Shown one piece after another: positions 8,283 to 17,727 of a stretch of 64,000 nucleotides of DNA (positions are counted from its first letter, which is position 1; each line of letters begins with the position of its first letter). The DNA comes from Spirosoma arboris (GTDB lineage: Bacteria > Bacteroidota > Bacteroidia > Cytophagales > Spirosomataceae). A program made the position numbers and the translations under genes. The stretch lies in the NCBI RefSeq assembly GCF_009754945.1, contig NZ_WPIN01000011.1, positions 1-64,000 on the forward strand. The letters run 5' to 3'. Below the pieces are notes generated by a model. That model worked only from the letters and a program-made list of their open reading frames with translations. It searched no databases and was not told the origin of the DNA.

Positions 8283-9809
8283 ATGGTAGAATCCCCTCGT
8301 ATAAACAGTGTGAAATTAGCAATTGGATTACTAGCTATAGCCATCGTTTTGGGCCAATCTGTCTGGGCGCAGCCAGTGGTTACCCGTCTGGATAGCCTTT
8401 TTTCCGCCCGCCACAACAAATCTCAGCTTAGTGGAAATGTACTAATCGCCCAACAGGGGACTGTCGTGTATCAACGCTCATTTGGCTATGCTGACCGAGA
8501 GAACAAAATTCGGATGACTAAACCATCGCGATTTCATCTGGCTTCTACGAGTAAATTATTTACCGCCGTCGCTATCCTCCAACTAAAGGAAAAAGGGTTG
8601 ATCAAGCTGACGGATCCCATCAGGAAGTATCTTCCTGATTTTCCATATACCCGTATTACAGTCTGGCATTTACTCACCCACACGTCCGGATTACCGGATT
8701 TCCAGATTTTCGAACCTTACTACCAGCAAGATCCAAAACGGATTCTAACCAATGCGGATTTGATTCCAGCCCTAAAACGCTATGGTAAAGTGTTGTTTGA
8801 GCCGGGTGAAAAATGGAGCTATTCCAGTCCGGGAACTGCTTTGCTGGCGGCTATTGTCGAGAAAATGACGCGCTTACCTTTTGAACAATACCTTAAAAAG
8901 CAGATCTGGACGGTGTCTGGTATGCACCATACGTACATTAATTCGTTAAGCGCGTTAGTTCATGACGAAAAACGGGTGAAAAACTATGCCTACCCGACGC
9001 TGTTCTCCGATAGTGTGCAACTCGCCGACTCCATCCCAAGACACCAGGAGTTTGCTCAGGAGTCCGGCGCGTTGATTGGACCAGGCTTAGTCGTCAGCGA
9101 TATGGATGATCTGTTTCTCTTCGATCAGGCCTTGTCTGCGGGCAAACTACTGAAGCCAGCAACGATGGAGGAGGCGTTTACCCCCATCAAACTCAATAAC
9201 GGGCACTATGCTCAGCCCGAACCGTTTTTAGGAAAAACGGCATTCGGACTTGGCTGGTTTATCCTGACCGAAGATCCTACTCGGAAAGTGGTTCTTCATA
9301 CCGGCAAGCAGGGCGGTCTAGTATCCATTTTTATACGCGACCTTACCCGCCAACAGACCTTCATTTTACTGGATAATTCGGAGAGCTATGGGTTGAACAA
9401 TACTACGTTGAATGCCATCCGGATAGTGGACAATAGACCCCTACTGGCGTTAAAAGAGTCGCTGAGCTTCATCTATGCCAAAGATATCATCAAGCATGGG
9501 ACTGATTACGCGGTTAGCCATTTCAATCAATTGAAATCGGATACGCTTCATTATTATCTGAATCTGTTTGAGCTGGACTATGTTGGCCATCAACTGATGG
9601 CGAACCACCAAGCCGAACGAGGACTGGAAACGCTACGATTACTGACTCAACTGAATCCAGCGAACTGGTTTCCTTATTATAGTTACGGGAAAGCCTTATT
9701 GACCTCTGGCAAGAAGGAGGAGGCAGCCATGAGCTTAGCCAAATCGCTGTCGCTGTCTCCCGGCAATAAAGAAGTTCAGCAAGTAGTAGACCAGCTAAAA
9801 AGCAATTAG
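8283..9809 (+). CDS. Serine hydrolase with C-terminal TPR-like region
   Basis: About 508 residues. The ATG at 8283 precedes a signal peptide (KLAIGLLAIAIVLGQSVWAQ); a GTG two codons earlier is also possible. Class C beta-lactamase-like motifs are STSK (in LASTSKLFTA), YSS in WSYSSPGTA, and HTG in VVLHTGKQGG. The last about 110 residues (LLTQLNPANWFPYYSYGKALLTSGKKEEAAMSLAKSLSLSPGN) read as a tetratricopeptide helix pair, common at the end of Bacteroidota serine hydrolases. Probably periplasmic. It follows the AraC gene at 7357-8151. Confidence 0.87.
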   Translation: MVESPRINSVKLAIGLLAIAIVLGQSVWAQPVVTRLDSLFSARHNKSQLSGNVLIAQQGTVVYQRSFGYADRENKIRMTKPSRFHLASTSKLFTAVAILQLKEKGLIKLTDPIRKYLPDFPYTRITVWHLLTHTSGLPDFQIFEPYYQQDPKRILTNADLIPALKRYGKVLFEPGEKWSYSSPGTALLAAIVEKMTRLPFEQYLKKQIWTVSGMHHTYINSLSALVHDEKRVKNYAYPTLFSDSVQLADSIPRHQEFAQESGALIGPGLVVSDMDDLFLFDQALSAGKLLKPATMEEAFTPIKLNNGHYAQPEPFLGKTAFGLGWFILTEDPTRKVVLHTGKQGGLVSIFIRDLTRQQTFILLDNSESYGLNNTTLNAIRIVDNRPLLALKESLSFIYAKDIIKHGTDYAVSHFNQLKSDTLHYYLNLFELDYVGHQLMANHQAERGLETLRLLTQLNPANWFPYYSYGKALLTSGKKEEAAMSLAKSLSLSPGNKEVQQVVDQLKSN

Positions 9810-9984
9810 CTGACCGTGCTCCTGGCAATTTGGCCAATTGTAGTTCCTTACTGCCTTGTCGCTTACCGCAATCCGATCCTAATTCAACCTGGTGGGTGAA
9901 TTACTGGAGAGATGTCGAGTTCGACTTAGGTAAAGGCGGTCTATTCTGCAAGCGGGAAATACAAATTTCTTAAGTTTTGTCCAT

Positions 9985-10090
9985 CTCTTTGAATGTCCAT
10001 TTCCTGAAGTATAAACATGAAAGTCCTTTGTCTCAGGAAGGAGCCTTTTACGAGATGAACTAATCATCGGCTATAAAACCGTTTGTAGAC
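9985..10090. repeat. Diverged repeat with hairpin, copy 2
   Basis: Matches the segment at 7025-7130 in order: CCATTTCCTGAAG, then GTCTCAGGAAGGAGC. Its arms TTCCTGA and TCAGGAA pair perfectly over about 25 bases. It lies in the 480-bp gene-free stretch after the hydrolase at 8283-9809. Confidence 0.35.
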
Positions 10091-10164
10091 CAAATGAAGT
10101 GTCTGATGAATTGGAACGTTCAGGTAAGCCTGTGCATTTTAGCCGTGCTTAGTCCCATTCGAGG

Positions 10165-10201
10165 TGTCCATTTACGGATACAAGCTGTCCGTAAGTGGAC
10201 A
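10165..10201. promoter_or_regulatory. Long palindrome TGTCCATTTACGGA / TCCGTAAGTGGACA
   Basis: Two 14-bp arms with a single G:T mismatch and a 9-base spacer. It stands in the gene-free stretch 9810-10290, about 90 bp before the IS5 fragment. The TGTCC/GGACA ends match the palindromes near both AraC genes. It could be an operator, or the end of a lost element. Confidence 0.4.
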
Positions 10202-10291
10202 AGATTCTCGCTAAATTAGCCTCAGAGTATGTATTGAATAGTCTAAAAGTAAGAGTCCGTCTTATTTTGGAGTTACTAAGCTACCAAGATC

Positions 10292-10472
10292 ATGAACCAA
10301 TCGTTTCAAGAACTAACGGACTCTCAATGGCAAGTTATTCAACTAATTCTGAATGACAAACGCAAACGCTGGCATTCCCTTCGTACCATTATTAATGCCA
10401 TTCTATGGATTAATTACACCGGATTGCAGTGGCGCGAATTAGATAAAATGACAGATGATAAACTACCTTGGT
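10292..10472 (+). pseudogene. IS5-type transposase fragment (DUF4096 N-terminal domain)
   Basis: The frame encodes LTDSQWQVIQLILNDKRKR ... TIINAILWINYTGLQWRELDKM, the typical N-terminal DUF4096 region of two-ORF IS5-family transposases. It stops matching at 10472, exactly where the IS3 inverted repeat begins, so the rest was lost or displaced by the IS3. The frame stays open by chance to 10591 inside the IS3. Confidence 0.75.
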
Positions 10473-10526
10473 TGTACGTCGTCAACCGAAAGTGGACAGA
10501 TGCGGGTGAAAAGAGAAGAGATACTT

Positions 10527-11466
10527 TTAAGTACTTTGTAAACGCTGAAAAATATGATTTTTCCGGCGTTTCAGCATTGATAACTGCTTAGTTTTTTGCC
10601 GTTCCGCTACGATTTGCTCTTGGCGACCCCAGTACGCATCAGCTGGACGTACATTCTCGAGTGATTCATGGTAGCGTTGGTGATTATAGTAAGCTACCCA
10701 CTCCGTTAGGCGTTCTCTCAACTCATCCGGACTGTAGTAGTGCTCCAATAACAGCACATTTTTCTTCGACCGGTGATAGCGCTCGATTTTTCCTTGTGTC
10801 ATGGGATGAAACGGCGCACTGCGAATATGCTCAATGCTTTCCCTTTCAGATACTCTTTTAAATGCCGAGACACGTAAGCTGAACCATTGTCCGACAGCAA
10901 CGAGGTCGCTGATCAGCCCTCAGACTACTGGCTTTTAGAGCCGCTTGCATGGTTCGTTCCACATCTGTCGCCTGCATACCCGGACACAGTTCCCACGCTA
11001 AAATATAGCGTGAATAGTCATCCAGCACCGTCGAGAGGTAATACCATCCCCAGGTCTTGATCTTGAAATACGTAAAGTCGGTTTGCCAAAGTTGGTTGGG
11101 CGCGGTAGTGGGGTTGTAGAACTGATCAGCTGCTTCCTGCAGTCGATAAGCGGGAGTGGTAATTAAGCCCCGACTTTTTAGAATACGGTAAACGGTTGAT
11201 TCTGAGACAAACCATCCTTCATTATCAACAATATAGCAAGCCAATTCCCGGCAAGACAGATCGGGTCGTTCTAAGGCTAGTTCGACCACACGGCCTTTCT
11301 CTGTAGGTGGCAGTTGGTTCCAAGCACTGGTGCGCCGATAAGCCGGATCAGCCAAGCCATCATAGCCACTCTCCAAATAGCGTTTGTACCACTGATAAAA
11401 CGTCGACCGATTAATACCTAACTCCTTCAAGGTAGCTTTAACGCTCAAAGGCGATTGTTCGACCAA
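10527..11466 (-). pseudogene. IS3 OrfB (DDE integrase) with frameshifts
   Basis: The N-terminal part (SVKATLKELGINRSTFYQWYKRY, then the rve core PNQLWQTDFTYFK and TVLDDYSRYILAWEL) is open to about 10858. Frame is lost just before the second catalytic Asp: the DNA still encodes LLSDNGSAYVSRHLKEYLKG in another frame. A second shift precedes HIRSAPFHPMTQGKIERYHRS, which stays open to 10527. Both shifts look like single missing bases. The start region also holds about 11-14 extra GC-rich bases near 11475-11490. Confidence 0.8.
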
Positions 11467-11539
11467 CGTGATGATCTCCGCGCGGCGTCCGCTATCTTTT
11501 CGGACTGAGTCATGTGATGGTAGCGATTAATCGTCGGCT

Positions 11540-11947
11540 TTAAGCCGCGGTGGCGGACCACCTTTTTTTTAATACCCGATTCTCTAGGCTCAATTCAGCC
11601 ACCAGTTGTTTGAGGGCTTCATTTTCTGACTTAATGGACTGTACTTCAGGTGCGGTAGCTTCGCGAGTAGTATCGCCTGCCAGTCGCTTTTTACCGGCTT
11701 CCAAAAATTCCTTACTCCAGCGGTAATAAATGTTGGTATTGAGTCCTTCCCGCCGACAGATCTCGGCCACTGACTGTTCGCCCTGCAAGCCTTCCAGGAC
11801 AATCCGGATCTTTTCTTCAGCAGTATACTGACGTCGGGTCTGCCGCTGGATGTCTTTAATGATAGATAGGGCTGGTTTACATTCAGTAGCAGCCGAGGAG
11901 TTGGTAGCGGAACGCTTAGACGGGGATGATTTGACCGATTTGGACAT
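11540..11947 (-). pseudogene. IS3 OrfA (HTH) with altered 3' end
   Basis: Codes for an HTH_Tnp_1 domain (YTAEEKIRIVLEGLQGEQSVAEICRREGLNTNIYYRWSKEF) and a leucine-zipper coiled coil (ENEALKQLVAELSLENRVLKK). An A8G run at the end of the coiled coil is the usual -1 frameshift site of IS3 elements. Just after it, 16 GC-rich bases (11546-11561, CGCGGTGGCGGACCAC on the plus strand) replace the expected reading; without them the frame ends LKKRLKADD. They may be a distant relative of the 16-bp insertions. Confidence 0.7.
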
Positions 11948-12033
11948 TACTAAGGTGATTTAGGTGAAACAATTTAGGAAATTGTCTCTTCCCATTTCCA
12001 CCCCATTTGTCCACTTTTACTTGACGACGTACA

Positions 12034-12251
12034 CCATCGGCTTCCCGTGCACAGATGGCCAGGTTAGCTCCTTCCTGAGCCAATACTCTAGCCAGCTCAA
12101 GTCCTAACCCCCGCGACCCACCCGTAATGACGACGGTTTTACCCCGAAAATCCAGTTTACGTTTTTGGGCAAGAATGGCTTTGATGGCAGTCCAGGCAGT
12201 TACCCCGGCGACGGTCCATAGTACGGCTTTTGTCGGAATCGATATGCGCAT
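12034..12251 (-). pseudogene. Short-chain dehydrogenase N-terminal fragment cut by IS3
   Basis: Encodes about 72 residues: an N-terminal hydrophobic segment, then the Rossmann start KTVVITGGSRGLGLELARVL (TGxxxGxG NAD(P) site) and ANLAICARE. Homology stops at 12034 where the IS3 begins; the catalytic YxxxK half is absent from the window. It is divergent from the molybdenum hydroxylase operon across a 170-bp gap. Confidence 0.8.
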
Positions 12252-12432
12252 GGTCTGAATATGAGTTACCTCGAAATAACCCTCCTCGCGACTAAAGGTT
12301 GGGGAAACAGGCAGAAATTGGCGAATGGTTCACGACTAAACCAGGTATGCTCCGTTACTTAATTTCTGCAAACAACCCAGCTCTTCACTTGTTACGATAG
12401 CACAACCCGTTTTATACTCATTGCGGACCCGT

Positions 12433-12996
12433 ATGAATCTAACGCTCGGCACTCTCTTGCCAACCAACGAATCGCCATCCCTGCCTGCGATACAGACAGC
12501 AACCAGGCAACCAGTAACGCTAACCGTAAATGGTGTCAAAACAGAATTACAGCTGGCTCCCTGGACCTCACTGCTCGATGCGTTGCGCGAATACATGCAC
12601 CTGACGGGTACCAAGAAAGGCTGCGATCATGGCCAGTGCGGAGCCTGTACGGTGCTGGTCAACAACAAGCGAATTAATGCCTGTCTGACGCTGGCCATCA
12701 TGCAGGAAGATACTCAGATCACAACCATTGAAGGGCTGAGCAGTCTGGATCAGACATCCAGCTCATCGAAGTTACACCCTCTACAACGGGCTTTTATCGA
12801 CCATGATGCGTTTCAGTGTGGGTATTGCACGCCGGGTCAGATCTGTTCAGCCGTCGGGCTACTGAACGAAGGGCATGCCAAAACAGCCGACGACGTGCGC
12901 GAATTGATGAGCGGCAACATTTGCCGTTGCGGTGCTTACCCCGGTATTGTTGCAGCGATTACATCGGTTATGGATTCTCAACCGACTACTGTATGA
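12433..12996 (+). CDS. paoA: Xanthine dehydrogenase-family 2Fe-2S subunit
   Basis: About 187 residues from ATG 12433 (frame open from a TTG at 12421). Two iron-sulfur domains: a plant-type ferredoxin with C-x4-C-x2-C in GCDHGQCGACTVL plus a later Cys (INACL), and the helical [2Fe-2S]-binding domain with CGYCTPGQ and CRCGAYPG. These pass electrons from the Mo centre to FAD. It overlaps the FAD-subunit start by ATGA and opens a three-gene operon ordered as in PaoABC (YagTSR) aldehyde oxidoreductase. A first-strand signal is not clear, so the location is uncertain. The symbol is by family resemblance only. Confidence 0.88.
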   Translation: MNLTLGTLLPTNESPSLPAIQTATRQPVTLTVNGVKTELQLAPWTSLLDALREYMHLTGTKKGCDHGQCGACTVLVNNKRINACLTLAIMQEDTQITTIEGLSSLDQTSSSSKLHPLQRAFIDHDAFQCGYCTPGQICSAVGLLNEGHAKTADDVRELMSGNICRCGAYPGIVAAITSVMDSQPTTV

Positions 12997-14003
12997 ACAG
13001 CTTTACGTACGCCCGAGCTAGTGGCATTACGCAGGCAGTGGTCGAACGGTCGGCGAAAACGGACGCTGCGTTCATTGCAGGAGGAACGAACCTGCTCGAT
13101 CTGATGAAGGAAAATGTGGCCCGGCCTACTCATTTGATCGATATCAACCACCTGCCGCTGACAACGATTACCTCAATCGAAAGTGGCGGCCTGCGGCTGG
13201 GAGCCCTTGTCACCAATGCTGATACCGCTTATCACCAGCAGGTTACTCAGCGGTACCCACTGCTGTCGCAGGCGATTCTGGCGGGGGCTTCTGCCCAACT
13301 GCGAAACATGGCAACCGATGGTGGAAACCTAATGCAACGAACTCGCTGCTATTATTTCTACGATACCGCAACGCCCTGCAATAAGCGAGAACCCGGCTCA
13401 GGCTGCTCGGCCATCACCGGCTTTAACCGGATTCACGCAATTCTAGGTACGTATGCCCAAGATCAGCAAGTGTATTGCATTGCTACCCATCCGTCGGATA
13501 TGTGCGTGGCTTTGGCCGCTCTCGAAGCCGTCGTGCGCGTAACGGGCCCTGACGGGGATCGCACTATTCCATTGGCCGAATTCCATCGGTTGCCTGGTGA
13601 TACACCCCACCTTGATAATGTGCTTCAGGATGGGGAATTGATTACGGCCATTGATCTGCCTGCCGACGGATTTCCAGATCATTATGCGTATCTCAAGCTA
13701 CGAGATCGTAGTTCGTATGCCTTTGCTCTGGTGTCGGTAGCAGCGGCCCTGGACATTCAGGACGGGCAGATTAAAGATGCCCGGATCGCGTTGGGCGGAG
13801 TAGCGCATAGACCCTGGCGACGCCCAGACCTGGAAGCAACACTGACGGAAAAAGCGCCCAATAAGACTGTTTTTCAGTATGTAGCCGATGCCATGCTCGA
13901 AGGAGCGCAGGGCTTTGGACACAATACCTTCAAAATAGAACTGGCTAAACGAGCCATCGTACGTGCTCTGCTTCAAGCCACTAATCGCCCATCAGCCGTA
14001 TGA
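12993..14003 (+). CDS. paoB: Xanthine dehydrogenase-family FAD-binding subunit
   Basis: 336 residues from the ATG at 12993, whose ATGA overlaps the stop of the 2Fe-2S gene. The frame is open upstream, but homology starts at MNSFTYARA. FAD motifs AFIAGGTNLLDLMKENV and ATDGGNLMQRTRCYYFYD are present. CYYFYD...PCNKREPGSGC carries extra cysteines like those that bind a [4Fe-4S] cluster in PaoB/4-hydroxybenzoyl-CoA reductase-type subunits. The C-terminal CO_deh_flav_C domain follows (YAYLKLRDRSSYAFALVSVAA). It would move electrons from the Fe-S subunit to an external acceptor. Confidence 0.88.
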   Translation: MNSFTYARASGITQAVVERSAKTDAAFIAGGTNLLDLMKENVARPTHLIDINHLPLTTITSIESGGLRLGALVTNADTAYHQQVTQRYPLLSQAILAGASAQLRNMATDGGNLMQRTRCYYFYDTATPCNKREPGSGCSAITGFNRIHAILGTYAQDQQVYCIATHPSDMCVALAALEAVVRVTGPDGDRTIPLAEFHRLPGDTPHLDNVLQDGELITAIDLPADGFPDHYAYLKLRDRSSYAFALVSVAAALDIQDGQIKDARIALGGVAHRPWRRPDLEATLTEKAPNKTVFQYVADAMLEGAQGFGHNTFKIELAKRAIVRALLQATNRPSAV

Positions 14004-16276
14004 CACAATACACCGGAAGACCCTTAAACCGTGTAGACGGGGTAGATAAAGTAACGGGAAAAGCCAACTATGCCGCTGAATTCGACGTACAGGGTTTACT
14101 CTACGGCTACATCGTAAACAGTACGATTACCAAAGGGAAAATCAGGCAAATTCATACGGATGACGCCCGGAGGGTTGAGGGCATCGTATCCATTTTTACG
14201 CATGAAAATCGGCCCAAACTTGCCTGGTTCGATCTAAGCTATAAAGATCAGGATGCCCCTCCAGGCTCACCCTTTCGTCCCTTGAGGGATGCACAAATCC
14301 AGTTTAATGGTCAACCTATTGCGCTGGTCGTGGCCGAAACGTTTGAGCTAGCCCGGTATGCCGCTACCCTGATTCGGGTTGATTATGAGCAGGAAACTCA
14401 CCAAACCGATTTACAGGCCAATCGGCATAAAGCCCGAAAGCCTGCTGTAGGCATGGCGACCTTATTCAAACCACCACCACCTGATCCACGCGGTAATTTT
14501 GAAGAAGCCTTCAGGAATGCACCCGTACAGGTCGCCAGTGAGTATGTCCACGGCTCGGAACATCATAATCCGATGGAGCTTTTTGCCAGCACGGTCGTAT
14601 ACGAGAAGGGACGCTATAAGTCGGGCGAGCGTTATACCATTTACGATAAAACGCAGGGCGTCACCAATAGTATCCTCTATGTTTCACAGGTATTCAACAT
14701 TCCGTTTAAGGATATTCGGGTCATCTCGCCTTATGTTGGCGGAGGCTTTGGGTCGGCGCTACGACCACAGCATCAACTGTTTCTGGCTGTACTGGCCGCC
14801 AGGGAACTGAAACGATCGGTGCGGGTTACGCTCACTCGGCAACAGATGTTCACCTTAGGCTACCGCCCGGCAACCGTACAGACCGTAGCGCTGGGCGCTT
14901 CGTCTGACGGAACGATGACAGCAATGTACCACGATGGAGTGGCCGTAACCTCACAATTTGAAGATTATACGGAAGTAGTTACCACTTGGGGTGGGCTATT
15001 GTATCCGGCTGAACACGTAAAATTCGACCAGAAAATCATATCCCTTGATGTGGCAACGCCCATGGATATGCGCGCACCCGGTGGCGTTACGGGTGTTACG
15101 GCCCTTGAGTGTGCAGTCGACGAACTGGCCTACAAATTGGGCATGGACCCGCTGGAGTTGCGATTACGCAATTATACCGAGCGCAATATGAATAATGATC
15201 TGACGTATTCCAGCAAAGAACTTCGGGAATGTTTTCGACGGGGAGCCGAACGGTTCGGCTGGGCAAAACGCAATCCCGAGCCTCGCTCCATGCGCAAGGA
15301 ACACACCTTGGTAGGTTGGGGGATGGCCACCGGAATCTGGGATGCCTTTCATGCACCCGCCCGGGCAGAGGCGGTCCTGATGGTCAATGGAAAGCTACGG
15401 GTCAGCAGCGCTACCGCCGATATCGGTACGGGCACTTACACCATCATGACGCAGATAGCTGCTGATACGCTGGGAATACCCATGGAAGATGTGCTGTTTA
15501 AACTGGGCGATACTGATCTGCCAGTGGCGCCTATTGCAGGCGGTTCCTGGACAGCGGCCACCGTCGGGTCAGCCGTGAAAGCAGCTTGCGAAGCAGTGGG
15601 TGAAAAACTATTTAAACTAGCCCGAAAATTGCCCAATTCGCCCTTCGCCAAGGTTCGTTTCTCGGATGTGCTATTTGCCGAGAAAGCCATTCGGTTAAAA
15701 AAAGATCCTGCTATAGCGATTCCCTTACAGACACTTATCGATGCCAATGGAGGTGCAGCTGTCCGGGCCATCTCCACTTCAGTACCCAATCTGTTGAAGC
15801 AACGGAAGTATGCCCGTAATACGCATTCAGCCGTGTTTGTCGAAGTCGAAGTCGATGAGGATTTTGGGACAGTTCGCGTAACACGGGCGGTAACATCTGT
15901 AGCTGCCGGGCGCATCCTGAATCCCAAAACGGCACGCAGTCAGATCATTGGCGGTATGGTGTGGGGCATCAGTAAGGCGCTGGAAGAAGAAAGTGTGATG
16001 GATCACCAGTTCGGGCGGATTATGAACCACTCGCTAGCCGAATACCATGTGCCCGTCAACGCCGACATTCATGAGTTAGATGTCATTTTTGTAGAAGAAC
16101 ACGACGACATTGTTAATCCGCTCGGTGTAAAAGGGGTAGGTGAAATTGGTATTGTGGGCATGCCAGCTGCCATTGCCAATGCCGTTTTCCATGCCACGGG
16201 TATCCGGGTGCGAACCTTACCCATCACACTGGATAAACTTCTGACAGCGGCTACTACAGAAGTATCAACATCATGA
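14000..16276 (+). CDS. paoC: Xanthine dehydrogenase-family molybdopterin-binding subunit
   Basis: 758 residues, overlapping the FAD gene by 4 bp. Ald_Xan_dh_C domain first (PLNRVDGVDKVTGKANYAAEF), then the two Mo-binding domains. Visible motifs are YVGGGFGSALRPQH (cofactor loop), MDMRAPGGVTGV, and near the C-terminus KGVGEIGIVGMPAAIANAV, which includes the catalytic-type Glu (GVGEIG). It hydroxylates an aldehyde or heterocycle using MoCo. A degraded copy of the 3' end of a similar gene lies at 19409-19485. The substrate cannot be told; an aldehyde is most likely from the PaoABC-like order. Confidence 0.88.
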   Translation: MTQYTGRPLNRVDGVDKVTGKANYAAEFDVQGLLYGYIVNSTITKGKIRQIHTDDARRVEGIVSIFTHENRPKLAWFDLSYKDQDAPPGSPFRPLRDAQIQFNGQPIALVVAETFELARYAATLIRVDYEQETHQTDLQANRHKARKPAVGMATLFKPPPPDPRGNFEEAFRNAPVQVASEYVHGSEHHNPMELFASTVVYEKGRYKSGERYTIYDKTQGVTNSILYVSQVFNIPFKDIRVISPYVGGGFGSALRPQHQLFLAVLAARELKRSVRVTLTRQQMFTLGYRPATVQTVALGASSDGTMTAMYHDGVAVTSQFEDYTEVVTTWGGLLYPAEHVKFDQKIISLDVATPMDMRAPGGVTGVTALECAVDELAYKLGMDPLELRLRNYTERNMNNDLTYSSKELRECFRRGAERFGWAKRNPEPRSMRKEHTLVGWGMATGIWDAFHAPARAEAVLMVNGKLRVSSATADIGTGTYTIMTQIAADTLGIPMEDVLFKLGDTDLPVAPIAGGSWTAATVGSAVKAACEAVGEKLFKLARKLPNSPFAKVRFSDVLFAEKAIRLKKDPAIAIPLQTLIDANGGAAVRAISTSVPNLLKQRKYARNTHSAVFVEVEVDEDFGTVRVTRAVTSVAAGRILNPKTARSQIIGGMVWGISKALEEESVMDHQFGRIMNHSLAEYHVPVNADIHELDVIFVEEHDDIVNPLGVKGVGEIGIVGMPAAIANAVFHATGIRVRTLPITLDKLLTAATTEVSTS

Positions 16277-16451
16277 AAGCATACTCGTCTGTTGAGAGGC
16301 AGAGACCTAACCTCTGGCTATTACTGCCCTCTTTTTGATATAACCAGTTGGATTTGGGAGCCGTTACGTAGTGGGCTTCTGTTTTTATAATTGATACTGA
16401 ATAGTCAGCAATTGATAGTACCGCATTTACCTATTAATCCGTCAACGTATC

Positions 16452-17348
16452 ATGAAAAACGAAAAATACACTTCCCAGCAGGACCCTCGTCAGGTCTATC
16501 CAGCGCCACCTTATAATCAACAATCACCCATCGAGCCGCCGGGAAACGATAGCCAGATGCATCCTAAACCAGATTATGGTGAAGCATCCTACCAGGGAAG
16601 TGGTAAACTCAACGGGCGAAAAGCACTGATTACAGGAGCCGACAGTGGTATCGGTCGAGCGGTAGCACTGGCCTTCGCCCGAGAGGGTGCAGACATCCTG
16701 ATTGCCTATCTGGAAGAAGCAGCGGATGCCAGGGAAACCGCACGTCTAGTTGAAGAGTCAGGCCGACAAGCCGTACTGATTAAAGGCGACATTCAGCAGG
16801 AAGCCCATTGTCAACACCTGATTCAGCAGGCGGTGGACGAATGGGGCCAGTTGGACATTTTGGTCAATAATGCAGCTTTTCAGATGAGCCATCAGTCCAT
16901 TGCAGAACTGTCATCAGAGGAATTTGAGCAGACCTTTCGGACGAACATCTTTGCCATGTTTTATCTCTGTAAAGCGGCTATTCCGATCATGAAACCGGGT
17001 AGTGCGATCATCAATACGTCATCGATCCAGGCTTATGAACCGAAACCTCATTTGCTAGCCTATGCAGCAACCAAAGCGGCCATTGCCAACTTCACCAAAG
17101 CCCTGTCCCAAGAAGCGATGGAACACGGGATTCGGGTGAATGCGGTAGCTCCTGGACCGGTATGGACTCCTCTTATTCCTTCCACCATGCCACCAGAACG
17201 CTATGAGCAGTTTGGCGCTGATACACCCGTAGGCAGAGCTGCTCAACCGGCTGAGTTATCCCCAGTCTATGTCTTGCTAGCCTCTCCCGAGGCCAGCTAC
17301 ATCACAGGCATGATTTATGGGATAACGGGGGGAAAACGACTAGATTGA
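16452..17348 (+). CDS. SDR oxidoreductase, YghA/general-stress type
   Basis: 298 residues. A proline-rich N-terminal tail of about 50 residues (DPRQVYPAPPYNQQSPIEPPG) precedes a classical SDR domain. The cofactor motif is TGADSGIGRAVA, then NNAA, the catalytic Ser in NTSSIQAYEP, and YAATKAA (Tyr-x3-Lys). The tail and motif pattern match the stress-induced YghA/YdaD-like SDRs. It is separated by 175 bp from the molybdenum hydroxylase operon, so it probably has its own promoter. Cytoplasmic NAD(P)-dependent reductase; substrate unknown. Confidence 0.88.
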   Translation: MKNEKYTSQQDPRQVYPAPPYNQQSPIEPPGNDSQMHPKPDYGEASYQGSGKLNGRKALITGADSGIGRAVALAFAREGADILIAYLEEAADARETARLVEESGRQAVLIKGDIQQEAHCQHLIQQAVDEWGQLDILVNNAAFQMSHQSIAELSSEEFEQTFRTNIFAMFYLCKAAIPIMKPGSAIINTSSIQAYEPKPHLLAYAATKAAIANFTKALSQEAMEHGIRVNAVAPGPVWTPLIPSTMPPERYEQFGADTPVGRAAQPAELSPVYVLLASPEASYITGMIYGITGGKRLD

Positions 17349-17727
17349 CGTTTTTATCTACTCGCGTAGGGGTATCAGTAAACTGGAGATTGACGCTCAA
17401 TGAATCGTGAGTGAACACCTGACAGCCAATCAATATTCACTCACAGGTGTAGTAACAAACCAATACTAACTTACAAAAAAGTATGCTGGATCTCGTGCAA
17501 AAGCAAAATCGGTGTGCACGGACACCTGGGTTGTTTAGTAAAGTGTATCCAGTCAACTGTAGCAAGTCCACTAAACAAGTAGCCATGGGGAGCTTGTTTA
17601 ATAAGAGCTCGGAACTAAACTTCGCTTTCCTATAAAAATAACTTGGCCTGCTTCATTGAGGTACTATCACCCGCCTGAACGATCAAGTACAGGACAGTTG
17701 GTTTGTCTGGCTTCAGGAACACCGGAC
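17349..17727. other. Gene-free stretch
   Basis: No convincing reading frame or repeat was seen in these 380 bases between the SDR gene and the convergent lipoprotein gene. Some weak short inverted sequences are present but none looks like a clear terminator. Confidence 0.4.

Larger units (their letters stand above)
10473..12033 (-). mobile_element. IS3-family element, decayed
   Basis: Terminal inverted repeats begin TGTACGTCGTCAA at 10473 and end TTGACGACGTACA at 12033, followed inside by AAAGTGGACA at both ends. This gives 1561 bp, normal for IS3. The left flank is an IS5 fragment and the right flank an SDR gene cut in mid-codon. No target duplication is visible, so one flank was rearranged after insertion. 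Both transposase genes are broken. Confidence 0.85.

Noticed and set aside
11475..11490. CGCGCGGCGTCCGC near the IS3 OrfB start as another copy
   Set aside because: Two bases shorter and weakly similar; could equally be local decay of the OrfB start.
11546..11561. CGCGGTGGCGGACCAC in IS3 OrfA as a sixth copy of the 16-bp insertion
   Set aside because: Length and frame effect fit, but only about 10 of 16 positions match and the preceding dinucleotide is not AC; kept only as a possible distant relative.
15436..15927. 163-codon minus-strand frame inside the Mo-subunit gene
   Set aside because: Antisense shadow; low-complexity Ser/Thr/Ala composition.
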